Notes under the pieces: model-generated
Seen by the model: the letters and a program-made list of their open reading frames with translations, nothing else
Databases searched by the model: none
Told to the model about the DNA's origin: nothing
Translations under genes and position numbers: made by a program
Shown here: piece after piece, positions 7,812-16,103 of the stretch
Position numbering within the stretch: the stretch's first letter is position 1
How the letters are laid out: each line of letters starts with the position of its first letter
NCBI GenBank assembly: GCA_044360075.1
Contig: JBIKLA010000013.1
Span: forward strand, 39,542-103,541
Length of the DNA: 64,000 nucleotides
Direction of reading: 5' to 3'
DNA from: OMII01 sp947467385
Lineage (GTDB): Bacteria; Bdellovibrionota_C; UBA2361; OMII01

Positions 7812-8851
7812 CAAAGCAGCCAACAGATCGCCGAGCACAGATCATACGGGCGTGCACATTCCTCGGGGGCATCTACTTCTTCCTGTATTGGCTTGTGCCT
7901 GAAAAGTTCGTTGAGGCGATTGGGCTGACCGAGAGACATGAGTCGATTTCTAATGGATTTATAGCTGTTGGCGCGATGGCGATTGGGTTGGGGCTCTTTA
8001 ACCTCATCAGCGCCCACGGCGACCGCATCGTTTTTCGCAAGCAGGGCTGGGCGTACAGCTTGGCGCTTCTGCTGGGGCTATTCTCGATGCTGATTGTCAC
8101 CATCGCCCAGTGGCAGCAAGGCCTCGCGACGACGGCAGAGGTTCGCAAGAGCCAGGTCATTGGGGAGTTCGCGCAGCGAATCGTCGAGGACTCCGAGAAG
8201 GGGGCGAGCGTCCCTGCTCTACCTGTGCGGGTGGAGGCGCTGCGCCGCTACACGGGGGAGCGGCTTGCAGAGATCGACGCAACCACGCTTGCCGGTGGAG
8301 GTAGTGACGGGCCCTTTCAGGACGAGGTAAGAAGGGCTGCGAGCTCCGTGCGGTTAGCGCTGGTGGGCCTTTCGGCGGTGGGCGGCGATGCGCTTTCACC
8401 CGAGGGGAAGCAGGCCCTCATCGAGGTCGCAAAAGCTGGCGGCAAGCTCGGCGCGACGGAGAGCACGCTTCTCAGAAATCGTTCCGCTGCAACGACGATC
8501 CATCAGCTCTACCGCTTCCTGTATGACGGAGTCTTTAACCAGCTCGGAGCGGCGATGTTTGCGCTGCTTGGAGTGTACATCGCAGCCGCGGCATACCGCG
8601 CCTTCCGTATTCGCTCTGTTGAGTCAGCGCTTATGATGATCTCCGCTCTCGTCGTCATGCTGGGGCAGATCTCGCTTGGGCAGCTTATCTCCGATCAGCT
8701 TCCGGAGCTCAGGCAATGGTTACTTGAGGTTCCAAACAGCGCCGCATTTAGGGCGATTCGCTTCGGTGCTGCGGTCGCCGGGCTTATGCTCGCCGTTCGT
8801 ATGTGGCTCTCGATAGAGTCTAAGTCATTCTCATCGGGGAAGGGTCAATGA
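7790..8851 (+). CDS. Unknown six-helix membrane protein of the GlmL cluster
   Basis: About 353 residues. Three hydrophobic segments lie in the first 100 residues (FLGGIYFFLYWLVP; FIAVGAMAIGLGLFNLI; LALLLGLFSMLIVTIAQW). A hydrophilic domain spans roughly residues 105-245. Three more segments follow (LGAAMFALLGVYIAAAA; MMISALVVMLGQISLG; FGAAVAGLMLAVRMWL). No family recognised. Two starts are possible: ATG 7790 and an in-frame GTG 7808 that forms a GTGA overlap with the upstream stop and has GGGAGAG before it. The stop overlaps the next gene by ATGA at 8848-8851. Confidence 0.72.
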   Translation: MGEPLVVTKQPTDRRAQIIRACTFLGGIYFFLYWLVPEKFVEAIGLTERHESISNGFIAVGAMAIGLGLFNLISAHGDRIVFRKQGWAYSLALLLGLFSMLIVTIAQWQQGLATTAEVRKSQVIGEFAQRIVEDSEKGASVPALPVRVEALRRYTGERLAEIDATTLAGGGSDGPFQDEVRRAASSVRLALVGLSAVGGDALSPEGKQALIEVAKAGGKLGATESTLLRNRSAATTIHQLYRFLYDGVFNQLGAAMFALLGVYIAAAAYRAFRIRSVESALMMISALVVMLGQISLGQLISDQLPELRQWLLEVPNSAAFRAIRFGAAVAGLMLAVRMWLSIESKSFSSGKGQ

Positions 8852-9711
8852 AAGGCAGGCGGCTCATATACCTGGCGATGATAGTGGCGGTAAGCGTGCC
8901 TGTTCTGCTGGGCTTTTCACTTCCGCCCTCGCGCCTCGTGTCGGCCGAGCGAATGTACTCGGTTGTGGATGAAATGCAGGTGAACCCCGGAGAAGTCGCG
9001 TTCGTGTGGCTTGATTTTGGCCCCGGAACCCTGGCTGAGAACGAGCCGCAGGCGCAGGTGCTGCTTGAGCACCTCTTCCGGCGCCGCATACCGGTCGTTC
9101 TTTTGTCGCAGTACCAGCAGGCCGAGGCAGCTCTCCAGCGCATACCGAAAGAGGTAGCCGAGAGCCTTGAGCGCGAGATGCCGGGGCAGCGGTGGGCGTA
9201 TGGGGAGGCGTGGGTGAATGCGGGCTTTCGCCCCGGTGGGCAGATATTTATCCAGGCCCTCGTCAACGCTCCAGACCTCTCGAAGTTCCTGGGGCGCGAT
9301 GTTGGCGGCATGCCGATCGCGCACTACCCAAACTTCAGCACCATCGGTGGGGTTGAGCACGTAAAGCTCGTTGGGGAGATCACGGGCCTCGTCGGCGTTC
9401 TCGACAATATCATCCAATTTTTCCAGAAGGGCGGCTACCGCCCGACCCTTGTTCATGGCTGCACCTCTATCACGATCCCGGAAGCCTACATCTTCGTCGA
9501 TTCCGGGCAGCTCAAGGGGCTTCTGGAGGGAATCGCTGGCGCTGCTTGGTATTCTGAGGTGCTCAAACAGCACCACCCACTCAGCGATAACTCCCGTCTC
9601 CTGGTCGTCAACACAGCCCTAAGCTCGGCTCATGTGGTGCTGATCGGCCTTATTGTGCTGGGGAATATCGTGGCTCTTTGGGGCCGCCGCTCAAGGAGGC
9701 CGAATGGATAG
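8848..9711 (+). CDS. Unknown membrane-anchored protein of the GlmL cluster
   Basis: 287 residues. There is a hydrophobic segment at each end (LIYLAMIVAVSVPVLLGFSL at residues 5-24; VLIGLIVLGNIVALW near the C-terminus, followed by arginines). Between them lies a ~230-residue domain that is extracytoplasmic if the N-terminal helix acts as a signal anchor. The middle has alternating strands and helices (VAFVWLDFGPG, RRIPVVLLSQYQQAE, GQIFIQALVNAP), suggesting an alpha/beta fold. No family recognised. The start shares ATGA with the preceding stop and the end overlaps the next start by 8 bp. Confidence 0.72.
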   Translation: MKGRRLIYLAMIVAVSVPVLLGFSLPPSRLVSAERMYSVVDEMQVNPGEVAFVWLDFGPGTLAENEPQAQVLLEHLFRRRIPVVLLSQYQQAEAALQRIPKEVAESLEREMPGQRWAYGEAWVNAGFRPGGQIFIQALVNAPDLSKFLGRDVGGMPIAHYPNFSTIGGVEHVKLVGEITGLVGVLDNIIQFFQKGGYRPTLVHGCTSITIPEAYIFVDSGQLKGLLEGIAGAAWYSEVLKQHHPLSDNSRLLVVNTALSSAHVVLIGLIVLGNIVALWGRRSRRPNG

Positions 9712-10420
9712 CACGACCTCGTGGGGGCTCTACACCGTATTTGTCGGGGGGCTTGGGACGCTCGCCATCTTCAGCTTCCTGATCAAGGAGAACCCCTTCT
9801 ACCGATTCTTCGAGCACCTTTTCATCGGCATCGCGGCCGGCCTTGGCCCGATGCTTGTGGTGCGCGACTTCCTGTGGCCAAACATCATCGAGCCGATGCT
9901 GGGAAGAAATATCACCGTGTACCCAGACGGCACCACGTCGGCCCCGTACCAGCCTCTGTACCTGCTGTATATCGTGCCGATGCTCTTTGGGTGCCTGTAC
10001 TATTTTATCTACTCCCGCAGGTACTCATGGCTCGCCAAGGTGGTTATCGGCTTTACCCTTGGCGCAAGCGGAGCGCTCGCTATTCGGGGTTTCTTCGGCG
10101 AAGTCATACCGCAGATTACCGGAAGCTTTAAGCCGCTCGTGGTTATGGATCAGGGCAGCTTCATGCTCGCGGAAAGCCTAAATAATATTCTTTTCGTCGT
10201 GACCCTACTGCTGGTGCTGAACTACTTCTTCTTCACCTTTGGGCGGGAGGGATCGCTGCAGGGCAAGGCAGCTCCGCTTGGGCGACCGCTCCTTATGGTG
10301 TGCTTCGGCGCTTTCTTCGGCTCGACGGTTATGGCGCGGCTAGCACTCCTCGTAGAGCGGGTGCAGTTCATCGTCATCGACTGGTTCGCCGCGACAAAAA
10401 CGCTCTTGGGGTTCGGATAA
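9704..10420 (+). CDS. Unknown polytopic membrane protein of the GlmL cluster
   Basis: About 238 residues with six likely membrane helices (LYTVFVGGLGTLAIFSFLI, FIGIAAGLGPMLVV, LYLLYIVPMLFGCLYYFI, VVIGFTLGASGALAI, ILFVVTLLLVLNYFFF, LLMVCFGAFFGSTVMARLAL). No family recognised. ATG 9704 is chosen over an upstream in-frame start at 9653 because a strong AAGGAGG lies 5-11 bases before it and the product then begins just ahead of the first helix. It ends 6 bp before the GlmL-like gene. Confidence 0.72.
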   Translation: MDSTTSWGLYTVFVGGLGTLAIFSFLIKENPFYRFFEHLFIGIAAGLGPMLVVRDFLWPNIIEPMLGRNITVYPDGTTSAPYQPLYLLYIVPMLFGCLYYFIYSRRYSWLAKVVIGFTLGASGALAIRGFFGEVIPQITGSFKPLVVMDQGSFMLAESLNNILFVVTLLLVLNYFFFTFGREGSLQGKAAPLGRPLLMVCFGAFFGSTVMARLALLVERVQFIVIDWFAATKTLLGFG

Positions 10421-10426
10421 GGCGCG

Positions 10427-12253
10427 ATGAAGACCGACCCCAAGCAGCTCAAGACGGTGCTCGTTACAGATTGTGGCTCAACCACGACCAAGGCACTCCT
10501 CTTTGAGCGCCGCGAGGATCGCTGGCACCAGACCTTTCGCGGCGAGGCGCCCACAACAGTTGAAGAGCCCGTGGCCGATGTCACCGTTGGAGCGCGAAAT
10601 GCCTTCATGGAGGTGCAGGAGCTCAGCGGCCGGACGGTGCTCAGCGGGGATTCCGACAGGCCTTTTGTTGTGACAGACAGCGATCCATCCGCAGGGATCG
10701 ACCTCTATCTGTCGACTAGCTCGGCAGGTGGCGGATTGCAGATGCTCGTCGCTGGCGTGGTGTCAACGATCAGCACTGAGTCAGCAGAGAGAGCCGCGCT
10801 GGGCGCGGGGGCGATCGTGATGGAGTCGATCTCGGCGGACGATGGCCGTCAGGAGTTTGAGCGCATCGAGCGCATCCGCCACGTGAAGCCAGACATTGTG
10901 CTTGTGACCGGCGGTATTGACTGTGGCTCAACGAACCACGTCGTTGAGATGGCCGAGACGCTCGTTGCTGCATCCCCTCGACCACGCTTTGGCGATACGC
11001 TCAAGCTTCCTGTCATCTATGCGGGAAATCGCGACGCAGCCAGCGAGGTCTCGCAGATCCTCTCAAAGATTGCGCAGGTTGTTGTTGTGGACAACGTAAG
11101 GCCCGAGCTTGAGCGCGAAAACCTAGGGCCGGCCCGTGAGGCGATTCATGAGTTCTTCCTCACGCATGTCATGAGCCATTCGCCCGGCTACGGGAAGCTC
11201 ATGTCGTGGTCACCGGTGCGCATCATGCCGACACCCGCTGCGGTTGGGGACATCGTGCAAGCTTATGCGGCGAAGACAGGACAAAACGTGCTGTGCGTCG
11301 ACATCGGCGGCGCAACCACCGACGTGTTTTCGGTTTTTCAGTCGAGGCAGGGCACGCCAGCCTTTAACCGGACGGTAAGCGCAAATCTCGGCATGAGTTA
11401 CTCGATCGCAAATGTTCTGGTTGAGGCTGGCTCGCACGACATCAAGCGCTGGCTTCCATTTGAGATATCCGACGCTGAGCTTAGCGATCGCCTCAGGAAC
11501 AAGATGATCCGCCCCACGTCGATCCCGCAGACTATGGAGGACCTGTGGCTGGAGCAGGCGGTGTGCCGCGAGGCGCTCAGGCTTTCGCTGGCCCATCACC
11601 GGTCCCTGGCGATAGGGCTGGCGGGAAAGCAGGAGCGCGGCATCGCCGACGTGTTTCGGCAGGAGTCTGATCGCTACGAGCTCGTGGACCTTATGAAGCT
11701 CGACATGGCGATCGGCTCAGGAGGCGTGCTGAGCCACGCGCCATCCCGCATGCAGGCAGCGCTTATGATGCTTGAGGGATTTGGGCTGCAGGGGATTACG
11801 CAGCTCTCTGTCGACTCAATTTTTATGATGCCCCACCTTGGCGTATTTGCGTCGGTAAGCCCTGAAGCGGCCTATGAGGTGTTCGAGCACGACTGTCTGA
11901 TACACCTAGGAAGCGCGGTCGTGCCGGTCTTTCCGCCCAAGTTTTCTACAGGAGCGGCGCTGGCTGAGGTGTTGCTCGATGGGCGCGTTATCGGGCGGGT
12001 CATGCGCGACTCAATCAGCCGCCTTGAGACCGCGAGCTCGGGCCAGGGGATGCTTACGGTACGGCCGCTTCACCGCGCAATCGATGTCGGTGCGGGAGCG
12101 GGCGAGGAGAACCAGCGAATAGTGCGGCTCGGCGAGTGCGGGATCGTGTGCGACGGCAGAAACAGGCCGATTCAGCCAGCCTTGCTTGGCCCACAACGGC
12201 AGGAAGCGGTGTATGAGGCGCTTGGCCTCAGGGAGGGCAAGCCGCATGTCTAG
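10427..12253 (+). CDS. GlmL/MutL-family ASKHA ATPase (glutamate mutase L-like)
   Basis: 608 residues. The fold is suggested by two nucleotide-binding motifs of the actin/hexokinase/Hsp70 superfamily: VTDCGSTTTKALLF near residue 13 and VDIGGATTDVFSV near residue 292. The family is named after GlmL, encoded beside B12-dependent glutamate mutase and thought to protect or reactivate it. No mutase subunit or B12 gene is in this window. Instead the gene sits among four membrane proteins and is followed, with 8 bp overlap, by a barrel-sandwich protein. An ATP-driven chaperone or energising role for the membrane complex is inference. In automated annotation the family may be mislabelled as a mutase component. 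Confidence 0.85.
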   Translation: MKTDPKQLKTVLVTDCGSTTTKALLFERREDRWHQTFRGEAPTTVEEPVADVTVGARNAFMEVQELSGRTVLSGDSDRPFVVTDSDPSAGIDLYLSTSSAGGGLQMLVAGVVSTISTESAERAALGAGAIVMESISADDGRQEFERIERIRHVKPDIVLVTGGIDCGSTNHVVEMAETLVAASPRPRFGDTLKLPVIYAGNRDAASEVSQILSKIAQVVVVDNVRPELERENLGPAREAIHEFFLTHVMSHSPGYGKLMSWSPVRIMPTPAAVGDIVQAYAAKTGQNVLCVDIGGATTDVFSVFQSRQGTPAFNRTVSANLGMSYSIANVLVEAGSHDIKRWLPFEISDAELSDRLRNKMIRPTSIPQTMEDLWLEQAVCREALRLSLAHHRSLAIGLAGKQERGIADVFRQESDRYELVDLMKLDMAIGSGGVLSHAPSRMQAALMMLEGFGLQGITQLSVDSIFMMPHLGVFASVSPEAAYEVFEHDCLIHLGSAVVPVFPPKFSTGAALAEVLLDGRVIGRVMRDSISRLETASSGQGMLTVRPLHRAIDVGAGAGEENQRIVRLGECGIVCDGRNRPIQPALLGPQRQEAVYEALGLREGKPHV

Positions 12254-13358
12254 CCTCTTCTCTCCTGGCCTCCAGGCCTCAACCCGCGTTCGCATCAGGC
12301 GGCGTCGTGAGCTCCCCCTCAAGGGCGATATCCTCGTGCAGGTAGGCGACCGCGTTCACGGCGAGCAGGTCATTGCGCGTGCCCAGCTCGAAGGCGAGCT
12401 CAGAATAGTTCGGGCGGCGGAGGGCCTTGGCATCATTCCAAGCGAGCTTCCAGGGCTGCTTCGTGTCAAGGCCCAGCAGCAGGTCGAGCAGGGAGAGATT
12501 CTTGCTGAGATGCGCGGACTGTGGGGCCTCTTTCGCAGCACCGTGGTTTCCCCGATGGCTGGCACCGTTGAGTTTGTTTCGCCTTCGACAGGGCACATCG
12601 GCGTGCGCGGCGCACCGAAGGTGCTTAACCTTTCGGCTTATATTGATGGTGTTGTGGCGCTGATTGATGATGGCCGGGCGGTCGTCATTGAGCACGAGGC
12701 AACCTTTGTGCAGGGAATCTTTGGCGTGGGAGGGGAGCGTATCGGAACGCTCAAGCTGCTTGATGTGAGCCAAGACTCGGCGCTTACAGAGGCCCATATC
12801 CCAAGCGAGGCGCGCGGCCAGGTGCTGGTGGGAGGGCATTCCCCGAGCCCAGCTGCGCTTAAAAAGGCTGCGCGCGCCGGTGCGGTGGGGTTTGTGACCG
12901 GCTCAGTGAGCGGCGACGCTCTCCACGAATATCTGGGCTACGATATCGGCATCGCCATGACTGGGGACGAAGATGTGCCGATGACTGTCATCGTCACCGA
13001 GGGATTCGGCAGCATCAGCATGGGAGAGAGGGCTTTTGCGGCGCTGAGCGCGGTCAATGGTGAGACCGTCTCGATTAACGGCGCGACCCAGGTTCGGGCG
13101 GGAGCGCTGCGGCCCGAGATAATCAGCCGCGCCTCTAGTGCGCCGGGTGCGAGGAAAGACCACGAGAAGGGGCTCGAGATTGGTGCCCAGGTGCGATGTA
13201 TCCGTGTCCCCTATTTTGGCGAGTTGGGGCACATAGTTGCGCTCCCGCACCAGCCGGCGCTGATCGGCACTGGCGCCAAGGCGCGCGTGCTCATCGTCAA
13301 GCTCGCTGACGGCGCCACCATTACGGTACCCCGTGCAAACGTGGAGATCCTCGGGTAG
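12246..13358 (+). CDS. Unknown barrel-sandwich (lipoyl-like) protein of the GlmL cluster
   Basis: About 370 residues. The first half has Gly-bounded strand pairs typical of barrel-sandwich hybrid folds (LKGDILVQVGDRVHGEQVIA; VVSPMAGTVEFVSPSTG). The Lys expected in a lipoyl or biotin site is not evident. The second half is alpha/beta (VLVGGHSPSPAALKKAARAG, GIAMTGDED) and ends in a small beta domain (GTGAKARVLIVKLADGATI). The start is ATG 12246, 8 bp inside the GlmL-like gene; an upstream in-frame reading adds 20 low-complexity residues. It appears to be the last gene of the seven-gene unit. Confidence 0.75.
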   Translation: MSSLFSPGLQASTRVRIRRRRELPLKGDILVQVGDRVHGEQVIARAQLEGELRIVRAAEGLGIIPSELPGLLRVKAQQQVEQGEILAEMRGLWGLFRSTVVSPMAGTVEFVSPSTGHIGVRGAPKVLNLSAYIDGVVALIDDGRAVVIEHEATFVQGIFGVGGERIGTLKLLDVSQDSALTEAHIPSEARGQVLVGGHSPSPAALKKAARAGAVGFVTGSVSGDALHEYLGYDIGIAMTGDEDVPMTVIVTEGFGSISMGERAFAALSAVNGETVSINGATQVRAGALRPEIISRASSAPGARKDHEKGLEIGAQVRCIRVPYFGELGHIVALPHQPALIGTGAKARVLIVKLADGATITVPRANVEILG

Positions 13359-13383
13359 AGTTAGCCCGTGAGGATAGCGAACC

Positions 13384-14289
13384 ATGATTAAAAAGAGACT
13401 TGCCTGGGCAGCTCTTGCTGCCGCCTCTGTCGGCATCCTCTTTGTGCTCTCACTGCGGGCGTGCTCGGCTCCGGAGCTCCCCAAGCTCCTCAGGATTGTT
13501 CAGCCTTCAGGCGGAAGGACAGGAGTGCTGCAGGTTCCGATCGTGCGCTATGAGCGGCGCGGAGCCTTTACCCCTGTGCAGCACGTGGACTTTATAGGCG
13601 CCGTTCACTTAGGCGAGCCATCATACTACGAGCGCCTCAACGAGCTCTTTTCGAAGTACGATGCTGTGCTTTTTGAGCTCGTCGCCGACCCGCAGCAGCT
13701 TGCCAGAAACCAGGCAGCCGACGGCGAGTCTATTCTCGGCATGGTTCAAAAGACGCTCGCCTCCCTCCTGGGGCTCGTCTTCCAGCTCGATGTTATAAAT
13801 TATCGCGCGCCTAACTTCGTTCATGCCGACCTCTCCCCGCAGGGGCTCATGGATGCAATGAGCGCACGGGGAGAGTCTCTCGGGACGCTCCTGCTGCGCA
13901 TGGTCAAGCTCTCGCTCGATCCTAAGATCAAGGATGAGATGGCGGCCGCGGGCTTCAAGGAGCCGGACCTCGATGGCATCAATCCGATAATGGTAGCGCT
14001 TCGGGGGCCGACGGATGTTGAGCGATCGCGTATCAAGCTCTTCTTTGCACAGGGGCTGGTTTCCTCAGACGTCTTCATGAAGGCCCTACAGGGCGAGAAG
14101 GGGATAGCGCTCATCGATGACCGAAATGCGGCGGTGATGCGGGTGCTCAGGGAGCAGCTCTCGCAGGGCAAAATGAAGCTTGCGATCTTTTACGGTGTTG
14201 GGCACCTACCAGACATCAACAAGCGGCTCCACGACGAGCTGCAGTTTGAGCTCGTGAGCGTAGAGTGGGTGGATGCCTGGAACCTTTAG
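13384..14289 (+). CDS. TraB/TIKI-family protein (putative metalloprotease fold)
   Basis: 301 residues. The N-terminus is hydrophobic (LAWAALAAASVGILFVLSL) and acts as a signal or anchor. The family's spaced motifs are present: FIGAVHLGEPSYYE (GxxH type) near residue 65, a Glu in DAVLFELV, the Arg-containing DDRNAAVMRVL, and YGVGHLPDI near the end. In the TIKI/TraB/GumN clan these residues form the putative metal-dependent active site, though activity is proven for few members. It follows the GlmL cluster by 25 bp and could be co-transcribed with it. Confidence 0.75.
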   Translation: MIKKRLAWAALAAASVGILFVLSLRACSAPELPKLLRIVQPSGGRTGVLQVPIVRYERRGAFTPVQHVDFIGAVHLGEPSYYERLNELFSKYDAVLFELVADPQQLARNQAADGESILGMVQKTLASLLGLVFQLDVINYRAPNFVHADLSPQGLMDAMSARGESLGTLLLRMVKLSLDPKIKDEMAAAGFKEPDLDGINPIMVALRGPTDVERSRIKLFFAQGLVSSDVFMKALQGEKGIALIDDRNAAVMRVLREQLSQGKMKLAIFYGVGHLPDINKRLHDELQFELVSVEWVDAWNL

Positions 14290-14310
14290 TACTGAAGAGG
14301 GGTAGATGCT

Positions 14311-14829
14311 ATGGAGATATTTGACTATGTGCTTCCCGGAGCTCGAGCGACGCTCGGTTACGCTGAGCGGCTGCTAAAAGGGATACCAACGGAGCTGAGC
14401 GCGTGCCGGCCGGTAGTAAACGGCAGGACGATTGACTGCAACCACCCCGTTTTTCTATTCGGTCATCTCTCCCTGTATCCGCAACTTGTTGCATCGATGA
14501 CGGGAATCCCCAAAGAGGGGCTTGAGGTGCCGGCGCACTATCCAGGCCTTTTTCAAATAGGCTCCCCCTGCCAAGAGGACCCGCAGGGAGATATGTACCC
14601 CTCTCTCTCCGAGGTGTCGGAACGGTTCTTCACCGGCATGAAGAACCTTCTGGAGCGCGTAAAGGAGATCGAACCGGAAAAGATGAACGCGATACTTGAG
14701 GACCCAGGGCGCCGGGAGCGTTTTGGGACGGTAGGCGCCTTTGTTGTGTATGTGCTTTTGGCGCATCCGCAGACGCACCTGGGGCAGCTCAGCGTGTGGC
14801 GCCGCTGTGCAGGACTGGGCGCCGCTTAG
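14311..14829 (+). CDS. DinB-like four-helix-bundle protein
   Basis: 172 residues matching the DinB/YfiT superfamily. The three metal-binding histidines are at expected spacing: H52 (GHLSLY), H152 and H156 (AHPQTHLGQL). Some family members are thiol (for example bacillithiol or mycothiol) transferases; most are uncharacterised, so substrate and role are unknown. GAGGGG precedes ATG 14311. Its last 4 bp overlap the convergent glycosyltransferase gene. Confidence 0.8.
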   Translation: MEIFDYVLPGARATLGYAERLLKGIPTELSACRPVVNGRTIDCNHPVFLFGHLSLYPQLVASMTGIPKEGLEVPAHYPGLFQIGSPCQEDPQGDMYPSLSEVSERFFTGMKNLLERVKEIEPEKMNAILEDPGRRERFGTVGAFVVYVLLAHPQTHLGQLSVWRRCAGLGAA

Positions 14830-16037
14830 TTGCGATTGGTCGGCTCACTATCCAGCACCGAACTCTCTACCCGCACAAAGCAGGCCAGCAGGCAGCAGAT
14901 AAGGCCCGAGAGGATAACGGGGAGGGCCTTCACCAGCCCCTCGCCAGCCTGCACCCAGTAGCGGATAAAAACGTGCACGTACAGCAGGGGAGCGAGGGCG
15001 AGGTATATAGCGCGGCCCGCGAGCGAAAGCGGGCGATTCGCAGAGCACAGCATTACGGCTGCGACGGGTGGAAATAGCCAGATTAAGTGATGGAACCACA
15101 CAAGTGGTGAGGCGACCACCATAATTGGAATTCCAAGAAAGATCTGGAGGGCGCACAGGAGCCTGCGCTTCTCAGCTGCGGCATCCGGCCGCTGGGCTTG
15201 CATCAGGATTGCGCCGTAGCCAAGGATGAGCGCAAGCGACAGTCCCGAGAAGAGCGAGGCTGGAGCTTCCACAAAGAACGTCACAACTCGCCGAAGCGAG
15301 TAGTCATAGTATGGATCGTTCACGACGTGCCCTGAGGCGATCTCGGCAGTGGTCCGCAGGAACTCAGGAATCGTTCGCAGCCCGTTTGGGTAGAGTAGGA
15401 GGGGGAGGTGTGAAAGCAGCACCCCAATAACGGTCCAGCCTAGCGATCGCCACCGGCGCTGTGCCAGAAACGGCAGCGCGAGGATGGCGGGAGTGGCCTT
15501 AATCGCCACCGCGACCCCAAGGGCGAGGCCCGCAGTCCGCTCGGAGCCGCGCGAGGTTAGGTAGGCGGCGGCCACAAAGAGCGCAAGGATATAGGCGTTC
15601 ACCTGGCCCCACAGGATACCATCGAGCGTTGGCGGCCAGAGAGCTAGCAGGATAAGCACAACGGGAAACGATGTGGCGCGCGTGCTGGCTGCTGAGCAGC
15701 GCGAGAGGAGCTGCGAGAGCATCCACGCAGCCAATCCAACCGCGAGCACGAGGCCTGACTGCCACGCGAATATAATGGCTGCTTGGTCGAGGAATGAGAT
15801 CGGGGCGAGGAGAGCCGCAAGCGCCGGAGGGTAGAGGTACTGCAGCTCAAAGTCGCTCGCACGCTCCGGAAATGTGTACCGGACGTCATAGAGAGATTCG
15901 CCACGCGTCAGGCGTCGGGCGCTGTCGATATAGATCTGCAGGTCTCGTGTGTCCGTCTCGTTGACGTACGACGTCGCGTAGTACGCAAGGAGCAGAAAGA
16001 CGACTAGGGCCGCAGCGGCAAGGAGGCGATTCCTCAT
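14826..16037 (-). CDS. GT87-family (DUF2029) membrane glycosyltransferase
   Basis: 403 residues, about ten hydrophobic segments. The first extracytoplasmic loop carries acidic residues (ETDTRDLQIYIDSARRL) followed by YPPALAALLAPISFL, the pattern of GT-C type family 87 enzymes. Later landmarks are DGILWGQVNAYILALFVAA and AIKATPAILALPFL. Characterised relatives are polyprenyl-phosphate-mannose-dependent mannosyltransferases. The acceptor here is unknown. It lies 66 bp downstream of the ABC exporter on the same strand and may be co-transcribed, which would fit export or modification of a lipid-linked glycan (inference). Confidence 0.8.
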   Translation of the reverse strand: MRNRLLAAAALVVFLLLAYYATSYVNETDTRDLQIYIDSARRLTRGESLYDVRYTFPERASDFELQYLYPPALAALLAPISFLDQAAIIFAWQSGLVLAVGLAAWMLSQLLSRCSAASTRATSFPVVLILLALWPPTLDGILWGQVNAYILALFVAAAYLTSRGSERTAGLALGVAVAIKATPAILALPFLAQRRWRSLGWTVIGVLLSHLPLLLYPNGLRTIPEFLRTTAEIASGHVVNDPYYDYSLRRVVTFFVEAPASLFSGLSLALILGYGAILMQAQRPDAAAEKRRLLCALQIFLGIPIMVVASPLVWFHHLIWLFPPVAAVMLCSANRPLSLAGRAIYLALAPLLYVHVFIRYWVQAGEGLVKALPVILSGLICCLLACFVRVESSVLDSEPTNRN

Positions 16038-16103
16038 ATCGTGGGGGACGATAGCAGAAAAAGGCCTGCCTGTAGCGGGGGAACTTTCTTGGCCTTCAAG
16101 CTG

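Noticed and set aside
10427..12253. Glutamate mutase subunit
   Set aside because: The protein is the ASKHA GlmL/MutL type; there is no B12-binding DxHxxG motif or mutase barrel here.
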